Of a DNA stretch of 64,000 nt, positions 1-10,128 are shown piece by piece. The DNA lies in the NCBI RefSeq assembly GCF_009856605.1, contig NZ_CP047242.1, positions 5,090,001-5,154,000 of the forward strand, read 5' to 3'. Position numbers and translations under genes: made by a program. The first letter of the stretch is position 1; every line of letters begins with the position of its first letter. The DNA is from Trichormus variabilis 0441. Its GTDB lineage: Bacteria > Cyanobacteriota > Cyanobacteriia > Cyanobacteriales > Nostocaceae. Under the pieces are notes generated by a model that did no database searches, was not told the DNA's origin, and saw only the letters and a list, made by a program, of their open reading frames with translations.

Positions 1-413
1 ACTATAAAGCAGTGCTAATCCGCAATTAAATATACTAAGTAAAAATTCTCGCCCTCTAATTCCAAAATCAGATAGGCTCCTCACAACTTCCTCAAATTTT
101 TTTGATAAATTGTCGGTGTAAACAAGCCAATGTTTGTGTAACAACTAATCAGGGAAGTTGGGCATTCCGCCATCATACAACTATAATCTGGCATTTTTAA
201 ATCAAACTTTATCTGCAACTAAAATATTTTTAATTCCGCCAAAACTTTATACAATTACCAAATTTGTTAAATATTAGAAAGTCTCTAAAAACTTGAATTA
301 ATACTTTTTTATCCAGAGTTCTTCTTCATCAATATTTGTCACATGAGTAATCTTAAACATCAAGAAAAAGGTTATGTATTGCAAAATTTACAGATAACTC
401 ACGAATCGAGGAG
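1..413. other. AT-rich left-edge region, no gene seen
   Basis: No convincing reading frame, tRNA or hairpin terminator was found. The last part carries the promoter and ribosome binding site of the gene that follows; a complete anti-Shine-Dalgarno match (AGGAGGTGAT, 409-418) is present. Confidence 0.5.
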
Positions 414-422
414 GTGATGATA

Positions 423-806
423 ATGGATACTGTTAGAAAGATTAATAACGAGTTAGCGATCGCCGGACAAATTACACCTGATCAGTTCCAAAAAATCACT
501 GAAGATGGTTACAAATCAGTGCTGAATTTGCGATCGCCTGATGAAAGAGGATTGCTCGATAATGAACAAGAGAAGCTTGAGTTTTTAGGACTACGCTATA
601 TTAATTTCCCCATGAAATTTGAAGAGATTAATAATCGAACCACACTACAAATCTTACAAACAATTAATGAATTGCCAAAACCTCTCTTAATTCACTGTGA
701 TAATTCTATTCGTTCCTCAGTTTTAGCACTTTTATATGTCGCTACCAAACAAGGTATCACATTTGAAAAAGCTCTAGAATTAAGCAGTAATTTAGGTTTG
801 ATATAG
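423..806 (+). CDS. DUF442 / beta-lactamase-hydrolase-like phosphatase-fold protein
   Basis: Small (127 aa) cytoplasmic protein of the DUF442 family, which has a dual-specificity-phosphatase/rhodanese-like fold. The active-site loop HCDNSIRS (C92, R97) is a C-X4-R loop, the length found in rhodanese-like DUF442 proteins and not the C-X5-R of classical phosphatases. The conserved stretch GYKSVLNLRSPDE lies at residues 29-41. The frame is open from a GTG at 414, but an exact AGGAGGTGAT at 409-418 sits about 8 nt before the ATG at 423, so that start is preferred. It is about half identical by eye to the gene at 2182, with Cys and Arg at the same positions; the two flank chrA. A sulfur-transfer or persulfide role related to chromate/sulfate is an inference; the substrate is unknown. 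Confidence 0.8.
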   Translation: MDTVRKINNELAIAGQITPDQFQKITEDGYKSVLNLRSPDERGLLDNEQEKLEFLGLRYINFPMKFEEINNRTTLQILQTINELPKPLLIHCDNSIRSSVLALLYVATKQGITFEKALELSSNLGLI

Positions 807-863
807 CAGTTATTTATCGGAAAAGCGAATTGCTTTTATTTTGAATTGATTTATGCGTAAGTC

Positions 864-2045
864 CTAAAATATATGTGAGGCAAATCCGATCGCTCCTCCT
901 GCTAGCACTAACCAGGCAGAATTGATTTTAAATCGGAATACAGCGATCGCACTCATAATTGCCAAAATAATGGTTAACCAATCCACTAGTGCGGTTTGTC
1001 CCAAGGTGTAAGTTACACCTACCATTAATCCCAGGGAGGCTGCATTCACGCCATCGAGAAACCCACTAGCCCAGGGAGATTGACGCAACTTAGTCACCCA
1101 AGGGTTAACTACCCACACCAGTAGGAAAGCTGGTAAGAATATACCGATAGTACCAGCGATCGCTCCCGCATTTCCTGCCAACAAGTATCCAATAAATGTG
1201 GCAGTAGTAAACACAGGCCCCGGTGTAAACTGTCCAATAGCTACCGCATCTAGAAGCTGCTGTGATGTCAGCCATTGGTTGCGTTCAACTAAATCCCGTT
1301 GCAGAAACGCCAGCAACACATAACCACTACCGTAGAGAATACAGCCAATCTTCAGAAAGAAGAGAAACACACTCAGCCAAGTAACTGAGGTGACTGCTGC
1401 TGTTGTTGTCCCAACTTGAGCGAGAATACCTGAGAATGGCAGTAAAAATGCTCCGGTGATACGCCCCCGATTGTGCCAATTCTTCAGCACCATAACGGCG
1501 ACACCTAGCAAAATTAGCAGCAAAATTTCATTCAATCCGGCAAAGTAGGCGGCTACGGCTATCACTCCAGCAATTCTCGTAGGTAAGTCTTTAGCTGCCT
1601 TTTTACCCAGATTCCACACAGCTTGCAGCACGATCGCCACAATTACAGGTTTAATCCCATATAGTAGCCATCCCACCTGTGGCACAGTTTGATAACGGTC
1701 ATAAATGGCGGCTAATATCCAGACTATAAGCATAGCCGGGAGAATAAAGCAACTACCCGCCACCAATAAACCACGCCATCCGCCTTGTTCGTAGCCTATG
1801 TGTATAGCTAATTCCGTCGAGTTGGGGCCAGGAATCAAATTTGTGATTCCCAACAAATCCAGCAGTTTCTCCCGACTCATCCACCGACGGCGATTCACTA
1901 CCTCATTATCCATCATGGCAATATGAGCAGCCGGGCCACCAAAGGCGATCGCTCCTAGTCGCAAAAATACCACCGCTAATTCTCTTAATCGCTGCTGCTG
2001 TTGTTTGGGAGTCAGCTCATCATAGGAAACAGCTTCCTGTGTCAC
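864..2045 (-). CDS. chrA: chromate transporter ChrA (two-domain CHR family)
   Basis: 393-aa inner-membrane protein of the CHR superfamily, long (bidomain) form. The N-terminal half carries the FGGPAAHIAMM block followed by NLIPGPNSTELAIHIGY. The C-terminal half carries the matching GQFTPGPVFTTATFIGY block, so both repeated transporter halves are present. Roughly ten to twelve hydrophobic segments alternate with short loops. Family members export chromate, probably coupled to the proton gradient; some cyanobacterial members have been linked to sulfate-dependent chromate handling. Length is normal for the family and no frame break is seen. It is transcribed divergently from the DUF442 gene at 2182, sharing a 136-bp promoter region with a palindrome at 2084-2098, and it is convergent with the DUF442 gene at 423. 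Confidence 0.9.
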   Translation of the reverse strand: MTQEAVSYDELTPKQQQQRLRELAVVFLRLGAIAFGGPAAHIAMMDNEVVNRRRWMSREKLLDLLGITNLIPGPNSTELAIHIGYEQGGWRGLLVAGSCFILPAMLIVWILAAIYDRYQTVPQVGWLLYGIKPVIVAIVLQAVWNLGKKAAKDLPTRIAGVIAVAAYFAGLNEILLLILLGVAVMVLKNWHNRGRITGAFLLPFSGILAQVGTTTAAVTSVTWLSVFLFFLKIGCILYGSGYVLLAFLQRDLVERNQWLTSQQLLDAVAIGQFTPGPVFTTATFIGYLLAGNAGAIAGTIGIFLPAFLLVWVVNPWVTKLRQSPWASGFLDGVNAASLGLMVGVTYTLGQTALVDWLTIILAIMSAIAVFRFKINSAWLVLAGGAIGFASHIF

Positions 2046-2083
2046 TATAATTTTCCTGATTTATGACGTTGACAGGATTAGTA

Positions 2084-2098
2084 TATCGAATTTCGATA
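2084..2098. promoter_or_regulatory. palindromic operator candidate between chrA and a DUF442 gene
   Basis: TATCGAA-T-TTCGATA is a perfect 7-bp inverted repeat around one base. It lies between the divergent starts at 2045 and 2182. A TATAAT box at 2110-2115 points toward 2182, so the palindrome falls where the -35 element would be, the usual place for a repressor or activator site. The cognate regulator is not visible nearby. Functional assignment is inference. Confidence 0.5.
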
Positions 2099-2181
2099 AC
2101 GAGAACCTATATAATACAAGTCACTCTGTGTTACTATACGGCTTGTAAATACGGTAAGTCAATCGAATTTAGGGTGTATAT

Positions 2182-2607
2182 ATGACCGAGATCAAGAAGG
2201 TAAGTGATGAATTTTCGGCGGGTGGACAGCCAACCACGGAAACATTAAAACAACTTGCTGATGAGGGATATAAATCTGTGGTGAATTTGCGATCGCTTGA
2301 TGAGGCGGGAGCCTTAGCAGATGAAGAACAACAAGCGCAAGCCGCAGGTCTTGAGTATGTGAATGTACCAATTAAGTCAACGGAAGCCAACCATAACTCA
2401 ACAGCAAAAGTTCTCTCCGAGCTAGAGAAATTGCCGACTCCTGTATATTTTCATTGTGGTGCAGGTGGAAGAGCTAACGCCTTAGCACTGATTGCTTTAG
2501 CAACTCAACAAAAACTGAACCGCGAACAGGTTTTAGCAAAAGCCAAAGAACTCGGTATCAACCCAGATCAATCACAATTAAAACAATTTTTAGAAAATCT
2601 TTCTTAA
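2182..2607 (+). CDS. DUF442 / beta-lactamase-hydrolase-like phosphatase-fold protein (paralog)
   Basis: 141-aa paralog of the protein at 423. The loop is HCGAGGRAN (C92, R97), again C-X4-R, and the conserved GYKSVVNLRSLDE block is at residues 29-41. The C-terminus is about 15 residues longer than in the first copy. The start ATG follows a short purine-poor leader. It is divergent from chrA across a compact promoter with a palindrome, which suggests co-regulation with the transporter. Family members act as sulfur-handling or phosphatase-like domains, often next to metallo-beta-lactamase persulfide dioxygenases; none is encoded next door here. Reaction unknown. Confidence 0.8.
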   Translation: MTEIKKVSDEFSAGGQPTTETLKQLADEGYKSVVNLRSLDEAGALADEEQQAQAAGLEYVNVPIKSTEANHNSTAKVLSELEKLPTPVYFHCGAGGRANALALIALATQQKLNREQVLAKAKELGINPDQSQLKQFLENLS

Positions 2608-2629
2608 ATTATGGTGTCGAGTTCCGAGG

Positions 2630-2721
2630 TGTAGGTTGGGTTAAGCACACCGCAAAAATATTTGGTTTTGGGTTTATTTAACGAAGAAAATACCTGAACT
2701 TTAGTGGCTATCCCACCTACA
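2630..2721. repeat. small MITE-like repeat with terminal inverted repeats
   Basis: The ends TGTAGGTTGGG and CCCACCTACA are near-perfect inverted repeats about 90 bp apart, in the spacer between two convergent genes. GTAGGTTGGG-type ends are common in dispersed cyanobacterial repeats. No coding content. Confidence 0.45.
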
Positions 2722-2769
2722 ATTTTTGCATGATTTTAGCTTTGTCAGTTCATAGATTCAGCTAAACAT

Positions 2770-3003
2770 TTATCTAGGATGAATATGCCGTCTAGGCCCC
2801 CATCCTGGATTGACAATAGTTGCTAACTCTTCTTCACTCAATTTACTAATTTCGTTCTCCAATTCTTCAACAGTGAAGTCATAACCACCTTCTTTAGCAA
2901 TCTGAATAAACTCCTCTGGGTTATTTGTTGCTTTCAACCTTTCTCTGAAGGCTTGGTTTTCCTTAACAGCTTTTAATAGTTTGGCAGCATTTTGCTGTGT
3001 CAT
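2770..3003 (-). CDS. Nif11-family leader-type peptide (orphan RiPP-precursor-like)
   Basis: 77-aa peptide. Residues 1-60 form a typical Nif11/nitrile-hydratase-like leader: MTQQNAAKLLKAVKEN start, helical acidic body, and the FTVEELENEISKLSEEEL block that precedes the cleavage site in this family. In place of the usual Gly-Gly and a Cys/Ser/Thr-rich core there is a short basic tail, VNPGWGPRRHIHPR, without Cys, Ser or Thr. A good Shine-Dalgarno (AGGAG, 9 nt before the ATG) supports translation. No modifying enzyme, radical SAM protein or peptidase-containing transporter lies beside it, so it is an orphan. It may be a RiPP precursor matured in trans, or a free-standing Nif11 protein. Confidence 0.75.
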   Translation of the reverse strand: MTQQNAAKLLKAVKENQAFRERLKATNNPEEFIQIAKEGGYDFTVEELENEISKLSEEELATIVNPGWGPRRHIHPR

Positions 3004-3624
3004 CTCATTTATCTCCTATCTCAAATATCAGATTTTAAGTTAGAGCCAATGTTATTAAAGGCTCAATCTATAATTTAGATAGTTGCATTATTTTTAATTA
3101 TTCGTCTTGTACCGATAGAAATAAAAATGTTAACCATTCAAAATTCAAAATACCCTACAGGTTCTCCGCAGGAGTACAAAATTAAAGACAGTTGGAGTCG
3201 GGGATGTTTTACCCCAAATCAACTGATACCATGTGTAAACGCAGGGGTCTTAAACCCTTGAATTTACGATAAATAATGTTATGGCTGGATGATACTTTGA
3301 ATATAAGTCCGATACCATATCTAATACAGGTCTTAGGTATAATTTTGTGGAAAATATTCATGGATGCAATACTTAAACAATAAGTATTTATACATTGTGT
3401 TAATGTATTTAAAGATTATTCCTTTGCTTTTAAAGCTTCATTATTCATGAGGATAGATGAAACATAATTAAACTGGTAATGGAGGCACAATATTATCAAA
3501 AATAGTATCTACATTTTGGATGATTTTTCCTAGAATAAGAAATTTCCAATGAAAAGGTGATTACACTCTCGGCAACTAATGCTAGAGTTTCAGGAAATTC
3601 ATCGGCACTGTTCAGCGAGTATCC
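3004..3624. other. 620-bp intergenic region
   Basis: AT-rich spacer between the divergent Nif11-type gene and the transglycosylase gene. It should hold both promoters. I see no tRNA, no long open frame with a ribosome site and no strong terminator hairpin. Confidence 0.5.
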
Positions 3625-5820
3625 ATGCTGAAAAAACTACAAAAAAAGCAAATTTCTATAATCGCTGGTGCGGCACTGTTTGCCTTTTCAGCTGGGGCGA
3701 TGGTGTCAGCACCGGAGATTGGTAAATCCTTGGGGCAATGGCTCAACGTGACTCAAGGTCAGCCCAAAGATTTATCCGAGGGAAGTAGGGCGAAATCAGA
3801 TGTATTTCCACTGATATCACAATCGCCGGTAGAACGAGCAGCCAAACTAGAAGAACTCTCGCAAAACTCGCGATCGCCAGATCGAGAAAGAGCGCGTTAT
3901 TTGTTGGCGAGTGATTATATAGACACAAAACAAGGCCAAAAAGCCCTGGAACTACTCACGGGTTTAGAGAAAAGCTATCCTGTCCTCGCACCCTACATCT
4001 TACTGAAACAGGCACAAGCACAGGATTTATTAGGGGAAGATGGCAAAGCTTCTGACTTGAGGCAACAAGTATTAAAACAGTATCCCAAGGAAGCGGCGGT
4101 GGTGAAAGCCATATATCTGATTGCTCAACCAAAGCTACAGGATACAGCGATCGCCCAATTTCCTTCCCATCCCCTCACCTGGGAGATTATCAGGAAGCGC
4201 CTATCAGAAAATCCCAATCAGCCACAGTTGCAGCTCATCTTGGCTCAACACGCTTATACCCAGCCAGGGATAGTAGGGGTGTTAGACGAGCTAGGAAAAC
4301 AGACAAATCTCCAACCCCAAGACTGGGAAGTGATTGGTACAGCCTACTGGGAGAATAATCAATTCCTCAAAGCGGCGAACGCTTACGCCAAAGCGCCAAA
4401 AACAGCCCGTAATCTCTACCGGACTGCGCGGGGATGGCAAGTAGGCGGGAAAAATCGAGAACAAGCAATCTCTACCTATAAGCAACTAGTACAGCAATTT
4501 CCTGATGCGCGAGAAACAGGACTAGGCTTGGTACGGTTGGCAGAAATGACTAAAACCAACAAAGATGCCTTACCCTATCTCAACCAAGTAATTGCTAAAT
4601 TCCCTGAACAAGCAAGTCAGGCATTGGTAAAAAAAGCCGAAATCCTCACAGCCCTTAAGGATGAAAAAGCAGCCCAACAAACTTGGCAACAACTTATTAC
4701 CAAATATGCCAAATCCGATGAAGCCGCCGAATATCGGTGGAAAAATGCTTTAGAGAAAGCCAAAGCCAGAGATTACACCAGCGCTTGGAAGTGGGCGCAA
4801 CCAATTGTGATCAATAACCCTAACAGTATTTTGGCTCCCAGGGCGGGTTTTTGGCTAGGTAAATGGGCAGCAGCCGTAGGGAAACAACAGGAAGCGCAAA
4901 CTGCCTATGAGTATGTGATTAGCCAGTTTCCTTACTCTTATTATGCCTGGCGATCGGCAAACCTCTTGGGGTTGAATGTCGGCAACTTTGATAACGTCCG
5001 TCAACTCACCCCAGAAGTAATTCCCTATCAACGCCCCATACCTCCTACAGGTTCCCCAGCCTTCCAAGAATTGTATTTACTTGGTCAAGATCGTGACGCG
5101 TGGTTGCAATGGGAGACAGAATATCTCAATAAACAGGAACCCACAGTAGCAGAACAATTCACCGAAGGCTTGATGCGGTTAGCCAGAGGTGAATATCTGT
5201 CAGGAATTAACCTGATTTCTAAACTAGAAGATAGGGAAACACCAGAAGAACAAGCCGAATATCAGGCCTTAAGTAAACAAATTACCTACTGGCAAGCCCG
5301 TTACCCGTTCCCCTACTTGAAAGAAATTGAAAAATGGTCATCTGAGCGAGAACTTAATCCCTTGCTAGTTACCGCCTTAATGCGTCAAGAATCCCGGTTT
5401 GAAGCAAAAATCAAATCCGTTGTCGGCGCGACTGGCTTAATGCAGGTAATGCCAGATACAGCTAAGTGGATAGCATCAAAAATTCCCTTAGATATCAAGA
5501 CCATTAATTTAGAGAATCCCAATGACAACGTGATGCTAGGGACATGGTATTTAGATCATACCCATGAGCAGTATGGTAATAATTCCATGTTAGCGATCGC
5601 TAGTTACAATGCTGGCCCAGGTAGCGTCGCCCGATGGTTGAAAACTTTACCTAACCAAGACCCAGATGAGTTTGTTGAAGCCATCCCCTTTAATGAAACT
5701 AGGGATTATGTCCGCCAGGTATTTGGTAACTATTGGAATTATCTCCGACTATATAATCCTGAGATTGCCAGCATCGTAGCTAAATATTCCGCCGAACAAC
5801 CGAAATTGCCCGGAAATTAG
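3625..5820 (+). CDS. soluble lytic murein transglycosylase (Slt70-like)
   Basis: 731-aa exported peptidoglycan-cleaving enzyme. Residues 1-30 form a basic start and hydrophobic signal/anchor. Residues about 55-480 are a superhelix of TPR-like helical hairpins, as in the Slt70 U/L domains. The catalytic SLT (GH23) domain is at about 570-715, with catalytic Glu589 in ALMRQESRFE, then GLMQVMP and SYNAGPGSVARW. Such enzymes cut the MurNAc-GlcNAc bond to form 1,6-anhydro ends during wall remodelling. The length is slightly above E. coli Slt70, as usual in cyanobacteria. The gene stands alone and converges on metH across a 143-bp repeat-bearing spacer. Which wall process it serves is not evident. 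Confidence 0.9.
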   Translation: MLKKLQKKQISIIAGAALFAFSAGAMVSAPEIGKSLGQWLNVTQGQPKDLSEGSRAKSDVFPLISQSPVERAAKLEELSQNSRSPDRERARYLLASDYIDTKQGQKALELLTGLEKSYPVLAPYILLKQAQAQDLLGEDGKASDLRQQVLKQYPKEAAVVKAIYLIAQPKLQDTAIAQFPSHPLTWEIIRKRLSENPNQPQLQLILAQHAYTQPGIVGVLDELGKQTNLQPQDWEVIGTAYWENNQFLKAANAYAKAPKTARNLYRTARGWQVGGKNREQAISTYKQLVQQFPDARETGLGLVRLAEMTKTNKDALPYLNQVIAKFPEQASQALVKKAEILTALKDEKAAQQTWQQLITKYAKSDEAAEYRWKNALEKAKARDYTSAWKWAQPIVINNPNSILAPRAGFWLGKWAAAVGKQQEAQTAYEYVISQFPYSYYAWRSANLLGLNVGNFDNVRQLTPEVIPYQRPIPPTGSPAFQELYLLGQDRDAWLQWETEYLNKQEPTVAEQFTEGLMRLARGEYLSGINLISKLEDRETPEEQAEYQALSKQITYWQARYPFPYLKEIEKWSSERELNPLLVTALMRQESRFEAKIKSVVGATGLMQVMPDTAKWIASKIPLDIKTINLENPNDNVMLGTWYLDHTHEQYGNNSMLAIASYNAGPGSVARWLKTLPNQDPDEFVEAIPFNETRDYVRQVFGNYWNYLRLYNPEIASIVAKYSAEQPKLPGN

Positions 5821-5837
5821 GGAATAGGGGACGAGGA

Positions 5838-5890
5838 ATTTTATGGTTGTTGATTGTTGACGGTTAACTGTCAACTGTCAACCGTCAACA
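5838..5890. repeat. short tandem repeat cluster (TGTCAAC type)
   Basis: Heptamer-based sequence built from variants of GTTGACGG/TTAACTG/TCAACTG/TCAACCG; it contains inverted halves and can fold. It is typical of the short tandem repeats of heterocystous cyanobacteria. Noncoding, between convergent genes. Confidence 0.7.
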
Positions 5891-5937
5891 AATTACACCA
5901 ATTTGAAAAAAGAATGCGACAAATAAACCATTTGTAG

Positions 5938-5955
5938 GACGCGATGAATCGCGTC
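5938..5955. terminator. hairpin between slt and metH
   Basis: GACGCGAT-GA-ATCGCGTC is a perfect 8-bp stem followed by TTCTT on the plus strand. It lies between the convergent genes ending at 5820 and 5964, so it may stop both. The sequence is also a dispersed repeat; related copies occur at 62743-62800. Confidence 0.5.
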
Positions 5956-5963
5956 TTCTTCAC

Positions 5964-8900
5964 CTACGCCGTAAAGTACTTAGCTACTGGGTGATAGGTA
6001 ATAATCGCCGTTGTAGACTGTTCTGGATAAAGTTGCTCACTTTCATCCATGTATAAATTAATTCGGCTAGTCTCCAACAAATCCAGCTGCTTAAACTGGT
6101 CTTGAATATTGGGACAAGCTGGGTAGCCAAAACTATACCGGGAACCCTGATAGCGTTGTGCCAAAATATCCCGGATATTGTCCGGTTCTTCAGCACCGAA
6201 CCCTAACTCACGGCGGATTCTGGCGTGTGTCCACTCAGCCAAGGCTTCTGCTACTTGCACCGCTAAACCGTGAAAATAAAGATAATCAGTGTACTGATTA
6301 TTCGCAAACAGTTTTTGCGCGAACTCTGTAGCAATATCTCCTACAGTCACCGCCTGCATGGGGAAGACATCGATGATTCCCGAATCTTTCGGTGCAAAGA
6401 AATCGGCAATGCACAATCTTCTTGATGACTTTTGTCGGGGAAATTCAAACTGAGTGATTTCTTTGGCATTTGGGCTGTTACTGTCGTAAACATACAAAGT
6501 ATTACCCTCAGATTGACAAGGAAAATACCCATAAATTACCTGGGGATGTAACAGGTTTTCTGCAATGATGCGCTGTTTCCAAGTTTCTAAAATTGGATAA
6601 ACTTGCTCATTTAGGAAGGCTTGATATTCTTCCTTTGATTGTTCTTTGGGTTTGCGGAATTGCCATTGTCCTGCAACCAAGGCTTGCAAATCCATATGCC
6701 AGAATATTTCTTCTAAGGAAATATCGCTAGGCTGTAATAATTGGGTTCCCCAGAATGGTGGTGTGGGACGGGGGATGTCTACGGCTACGGCTTCGGAACG
6801 TCTGGTGTCTACGGGGACTGGGGATTGGGGACTGGGGACTGGGGATTGGGAATTGGGGACTGGGGATTGGGAATTGGTAGGTTCTGTTTCCTCGGTTTCT
6901 ACTTCATCCAAGAATCCTAAGAAATTGTCCCATTTACCAGTGGCTTTGGCTGGCATTAATTTATCCATGAAATGTAGGTCTGAGAAAGCATCTTTGCCGT
7001 AGATGACTTTACCTTTGTAGGTGTTTTGGCAATCTTTATGCACGAATTTCGGGGTTAATGCCGCACCACCTAAAATTACAGGAACATTAATGCCTTTTTC
7101 GTTGAAAACCTCCAAATTCTCTTTCATGAATGCGGTGGATTTTACTAGCAAGCCACTCATGGCAATACAATCAGCTTTGTGTTGGTTGTAAGCTTCGATG
7201 ATATTTTCCACCGGCTGTTTAATTCCCAGGTTAATTACCTTGTAGCCGTTGTTGGACAAGATAATATCCACTAGGTTTTTACCAATGTCGTGAACATCGC
7301 CTTTCACGGTGGCAATAATTACTTTACCCTTGGCATTATTGCCACTTTCCGATTTTTCCATGAACGGTTCTAGGTAGGCTACCGCCGCTTTCATGGTTTC
7401 GGCTGACTGTAAAACGAAAGGTAGCTGCATTTGTCCGGAACCGAACAATTCCCCGACTACTTTCATCCCATCTAGTAAGAAAGTGTTGATAATTTCTAGG
7501 GGGGGATATTGTTCTAAGGCTTTTGTCAGTTGCGCTTCTAAACCAATGCGTTCTCCGTCGATAATGTGGCGTTTGAGGCGTTCTTCGATGGGTAAGCTTT
7601 CATCAACGCCTTTGTTGCGTTTGGTGGTGACTCCCTCAAATAATTTGGTTAGTTCTGTTAAGGGGTCGTAGATGCAGACATCGCCGTCAAATTGGCGCTG
7701 GTCATAAATTAACTGGCGGCATACCTCCTGATGACGGTCTTCAATCTTCGAGAGTGGTAGAATCTTGCTAGCACTGACGATCGCTGCATCCATGCCAGCT
7801 GCCGTTGCTTCATGGAGAAACACAGAGTTTAAGACCATCCGGGAAGCTGGACTCAAGCCAAAGGATATATTGGACACCCCTAAAATAACGTGACACCCTG
7901 GCAATTGCTGACGGATACGGCTAATTGATTCAATTGTCGCCTTGCCATTTTCCCTGTCTTCTTCAATCCCTGTGGAAATTGGTAGCGCTAAGGTATCAAA
8001 GAATATTTCTGTGGGGGGAATCCCATATTCTACCGCTTGACGATAGGCACGCTGGGCAATTTGAAACTTTTTCTCTGCCGTCCGCGCCATTCCTTCTTCG
8101 TCGATTGTACCAATGACAACACCAGCACCGTATTTCTTTGCCAACTCCAGCACTTTTAAAAAACGTGGTTCCCCATCTTCGTAGTTGGTGGAGTTTAGCA
8201 AACACTTACCACCAGCTACCTTCAATCCCGCCTCCATCTTTTCCCATTCGGTGGAGTCGAGCATTAAGGGGAGTGTGACATTATTCACAATGCGGGAAAC
8301 TAGTTCGTGCATATCTCGCACACCGTCCCGTCCCACATAATCCACGTTGACATCCAGGATATGTGCGCCTTCCTTGACTTGCGATCGCGCCATTGATACC
8401 AATCCGTCCCAATCTTCCGCATTTAGCAAATCACGGCATTTTTTGGAACCACTGGCGTTGAGACGTTCACCCACAATCAAGAAAGAATTATCTTGTTCGT
8501 AGGTTTGAGTACTATATATTGATGCAGCCGCAGGTTCTAAACTTGGTTGTCTCACCTTCGGCTTTAAGTCCTTGGCAATTTCCGCCAATTGTTGAATGTG
8601 TTCTGGACGTGTCCCACAGCAACCCCCGATCACTTGGACACCCAAATCTTCAACAAAGTGCATCAACGCCATACGTAATTCCATTGGTGTTAAGCGGTAG
8701 TGTGCTTGACCTCCAACGTTTTCCGGTAAACCCGCATTAGGAATACAAGAAACCACAAAGGGCGAATGTTCAGCCAAATATTTAATATGTGGTTTCATCA
8801 AGTCTGGGCCTGTGGCACAGTTCAGACCGAGAATATCAATTGGGAAAGGTTCTAAAATTGTCAGGACGGCGTTGATTTCGGAACCGACCAACATTGTCCC

Positions 8901-9500
8901 CATACTTTCCATTGTCACGGACACCATGAGGGGTATGCGTTCCCCTCTCTTGGCGAAAACTTCTTCAATCCCATTCAGCGCCGCTTTGATTTGCAGCACA
9001 TCTTGGCAAGTCTCCACCAAAAGTAAATCCACACCACCATCTAACAGTGCTTCTGCTTGTTCAGCAAAAGCAGTTTTGAGGGTGTCAAAGTCAATATGTC
9101 CTAAGGTGGGAAGTTTGGTTGTGGGGCCGATGGAACCGGCGACAAACCGGGGTTTATCCGGGGTGGAGAATTCAGCAGCAACACTTTTCGCTAATTCAGC
9201 AGCTTTCTTATTCAGGTAATACGTTTGGTCTGCTAAATCATATTCTGCCAAAACAATCGATGTCGCGCCGAAAGTATCAGTTTCGATAACATCTGCACCC
9301 ACGGCGAGAAAGTCGCGGTGAACCTTGGCGACAGCTTCAGGTTTGGTGTGGACTAGGTATTCGTTACAACCTTCATACTGCACACCCCCGAAATCCTCAG
9401 CCGTGAGGTTTTGGGTTTGTAGATTAGTTCCCATTGCACCGTCGAAGACGATAACCGGAAATTCCGGACTGTGCAGGCGTTTCAGGAAAGGATGAGTCAT
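5964..9500 (-). CDS. metH: cobalamin-dependent methionine synthase MetH
   Basis: 1178-aa cytoplasmic enzyme that transfers a methyl group from methyltetrahydrofolate to homocysteine via cobalamin. Domain order: homocysteine-binding barrel (about 1-320, ending in the zinc motif [11 protein letters not shown]), pterin-binding barrel (about 345-620), cobalamin module (about 650-870, with GDVHDIGKN and axial His near residue 737), and the reactivation domain (about 915-1178, with motifs such as RRELGFG and [10 protein letters not shown]). Between the last two domains, at about residues 874-911, sits a low-complexity insert of repeated SQSPVPN units. It is encoded by a GGGGACTGGGGATT minisatellite at 6767-6878, identical in type to intergenic repeats. 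The ATG at 9500 has an AGGA just upstream. Single gene; no cobalamin riboswitch was recognised upstream. Confidence 0.97.
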   Translation of the reverse strand: MTHPFLKRLHSPEFPVIVFDGAMGTNLQTQNLTAEDFGGVQYEGCNEYLVHTKPEAVAKVHRDFLAVGADVIETDTFGATSIVLAEYDLADQTYYLNKKAAELAKSVAAEFSTPDKPRFVAGSIGPTTKLPTLGHIDFDTLKTAFAEQAEALLDGGVDLLLVETCQDVLQIKAALNGIEEVFAKRGERIPLMVSVTMESMGTMLVGSEINAVLTILEPFPIDILGLNCATGPDLMKPHIKYLAEHSPFVVSCIPNAGLPENVGGQAHYRLTPMELRMALMHFVEDLGVQVIGGCCGTRPEHIQQLAEIAKDLKPKVRQPSLEPAAASIYSTQTYEQDNSFLIVGERLNASGSKKCRDLLNAEDWDGLVSMARSQVKEGAHILDVNVDYVGRDGVRDMHELVSRIVNNVTLPLMLDSTEWEKMEAGLKVAGGKCLLNSTNYEDGEPRFLKVLELAKKYGAGVVIGTIDEEGMARTAEKKFQIAQRAYRQAVEYGIPPTEIFFDTLALPISTGIEEDRENGKATIESISRIRQQLPGCHVILGVSNISFGLSPASRMVLNSVFLHEATAAGMDAAIVSASKILPLSKIEDRHQEVCRQLIYDQRQFDGDVCIYDPLTELTKLFEGVTTKRNKGVDESLPIEERLKRHIIDGERIGLEAQLTKALEQYPPLEIINTFLLDGMKVVGELFGSGQMQLPFVLQSAETMKAAVAYLEPFMEKSESGNNAKGKVIIATVKGDVHDIGKNLVDIILSNNGYKVINLGIKQPVENIIEAYNQHKADCIAMSGLLVKSTAFMKENLEVFNEKGINVPVILGGAALTPKFVHKDCQNTYKGKVIYGKDAFSDLHFMDKLMPAKATGKWDNFLGFLDEVETEETEPTNSQSPVPNSQSPVPSPQSPVPVDTRRSEAVAVDIPRPTPPFWGTQLLQPSDISLEEIFWHMDLQALVAGQWQFRKPKEQSKEEYQAFLNEQVYPILETWKQRIIAENLLHPQVIYGYFPCQSEGNTLYVYDSNSPNAKEITQFEFPRQKSSRRLCIADFFAPKDSGIIDVFPMQAVTVGDIATEFAQKLFANNQYTDYLYFHGLAVQVAEALAEWTHARIRRELGFGAEEPDNIRDILAQRYQGSRYSFGYPACPNIQDQFKQLDLLETSRINLYMDESEQLYPEQSTTAIITYHPVAKYFTA
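6767..6878. repeat. in-frame minisatellite insert inside metH
   Basis: Tandem variants of GGGGACTGGGGATTGGGAATT, preceded by a TCTACGGCTACGGCTTCGGAACG segment, lie within the metH frame and keep it open. They encode a Ser-Gln-Pro-Val linker between the cobalamin and reactivation domains. Confidence 0.85.
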
Positions 9501-10128
9501 ATTTTCCTAGAGGAAATGAGGAAATCAAGTGAGCCTTACGATACTCAACTTACATATATTATTTTCCATAATTGCGAGAGTTTCGTATGCTGAGTATTGG
9601 CATTGATGCAGCTTTTGTCTGCTACCGACCGGAAATCATTGCCTAACACAATGTGCGACTTATTTTTGAAACCCCTCTCCAAACCTCTCACGCCAGTTTG
9701 CTCAAGTCGGGAAACCCGCCCACGCAACTGGCTCCCCTGCAAGGAGAGAGGCTTTTAATCTTGCTCCCCTTCCCTCGTAGGGAAGGGGTTGGGGGTTAGG
9801 TTAGGTGTGAGAGAAAGTTGCACACGGCGTTACCTACAGTCGAACATCAAACAAAGTTTCTATGAGTAAAAGGGGAACAGGGAAATTCAGCCGCTAGATC
9901 ATTAAACCAGGTCAAAAACCACTGACATGACAACTCCCGACTGATACGCACGACGTAGTAAATGAGAACAAGAAAGACTTAACCCCAGATGGACGCAGAT
10001 AAATTGGCACGCCAGCAGACTAGAAAACACTATAAACGTGATTTTGGTGTTGCAAAATTAAAGTAGTTGTAGCCAAAGATAGACAACACTCATAGGATTT
10101 TTTACTCTTTGTGTAAGGATTACAGTTC
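9501..10128. other. spacer upstream of metH with a dispersed GC-rich repeat
   Basis: 628 bp between the divergent metH and the gene at 10129. At about 9660-9800 there is a block with CTCAAGTCGGGAAACCCGCC and AGGGAAGGGGTTGGGGG; a related GGGTTTCCCG...GAGCAA block lies at 57671-57692. The remainder presumably holds two promoters. No supported gene or riboswitch was seen. Confidence 0.5.

Noticed and set aside
9501..10128. Possible cobalamin riboswitch upstream of metH
   Set aside because: No B12-box-like GCCACTG sequence in the right place or orientation, and the GC-rich part is a dispersed repeat also found near 57680.
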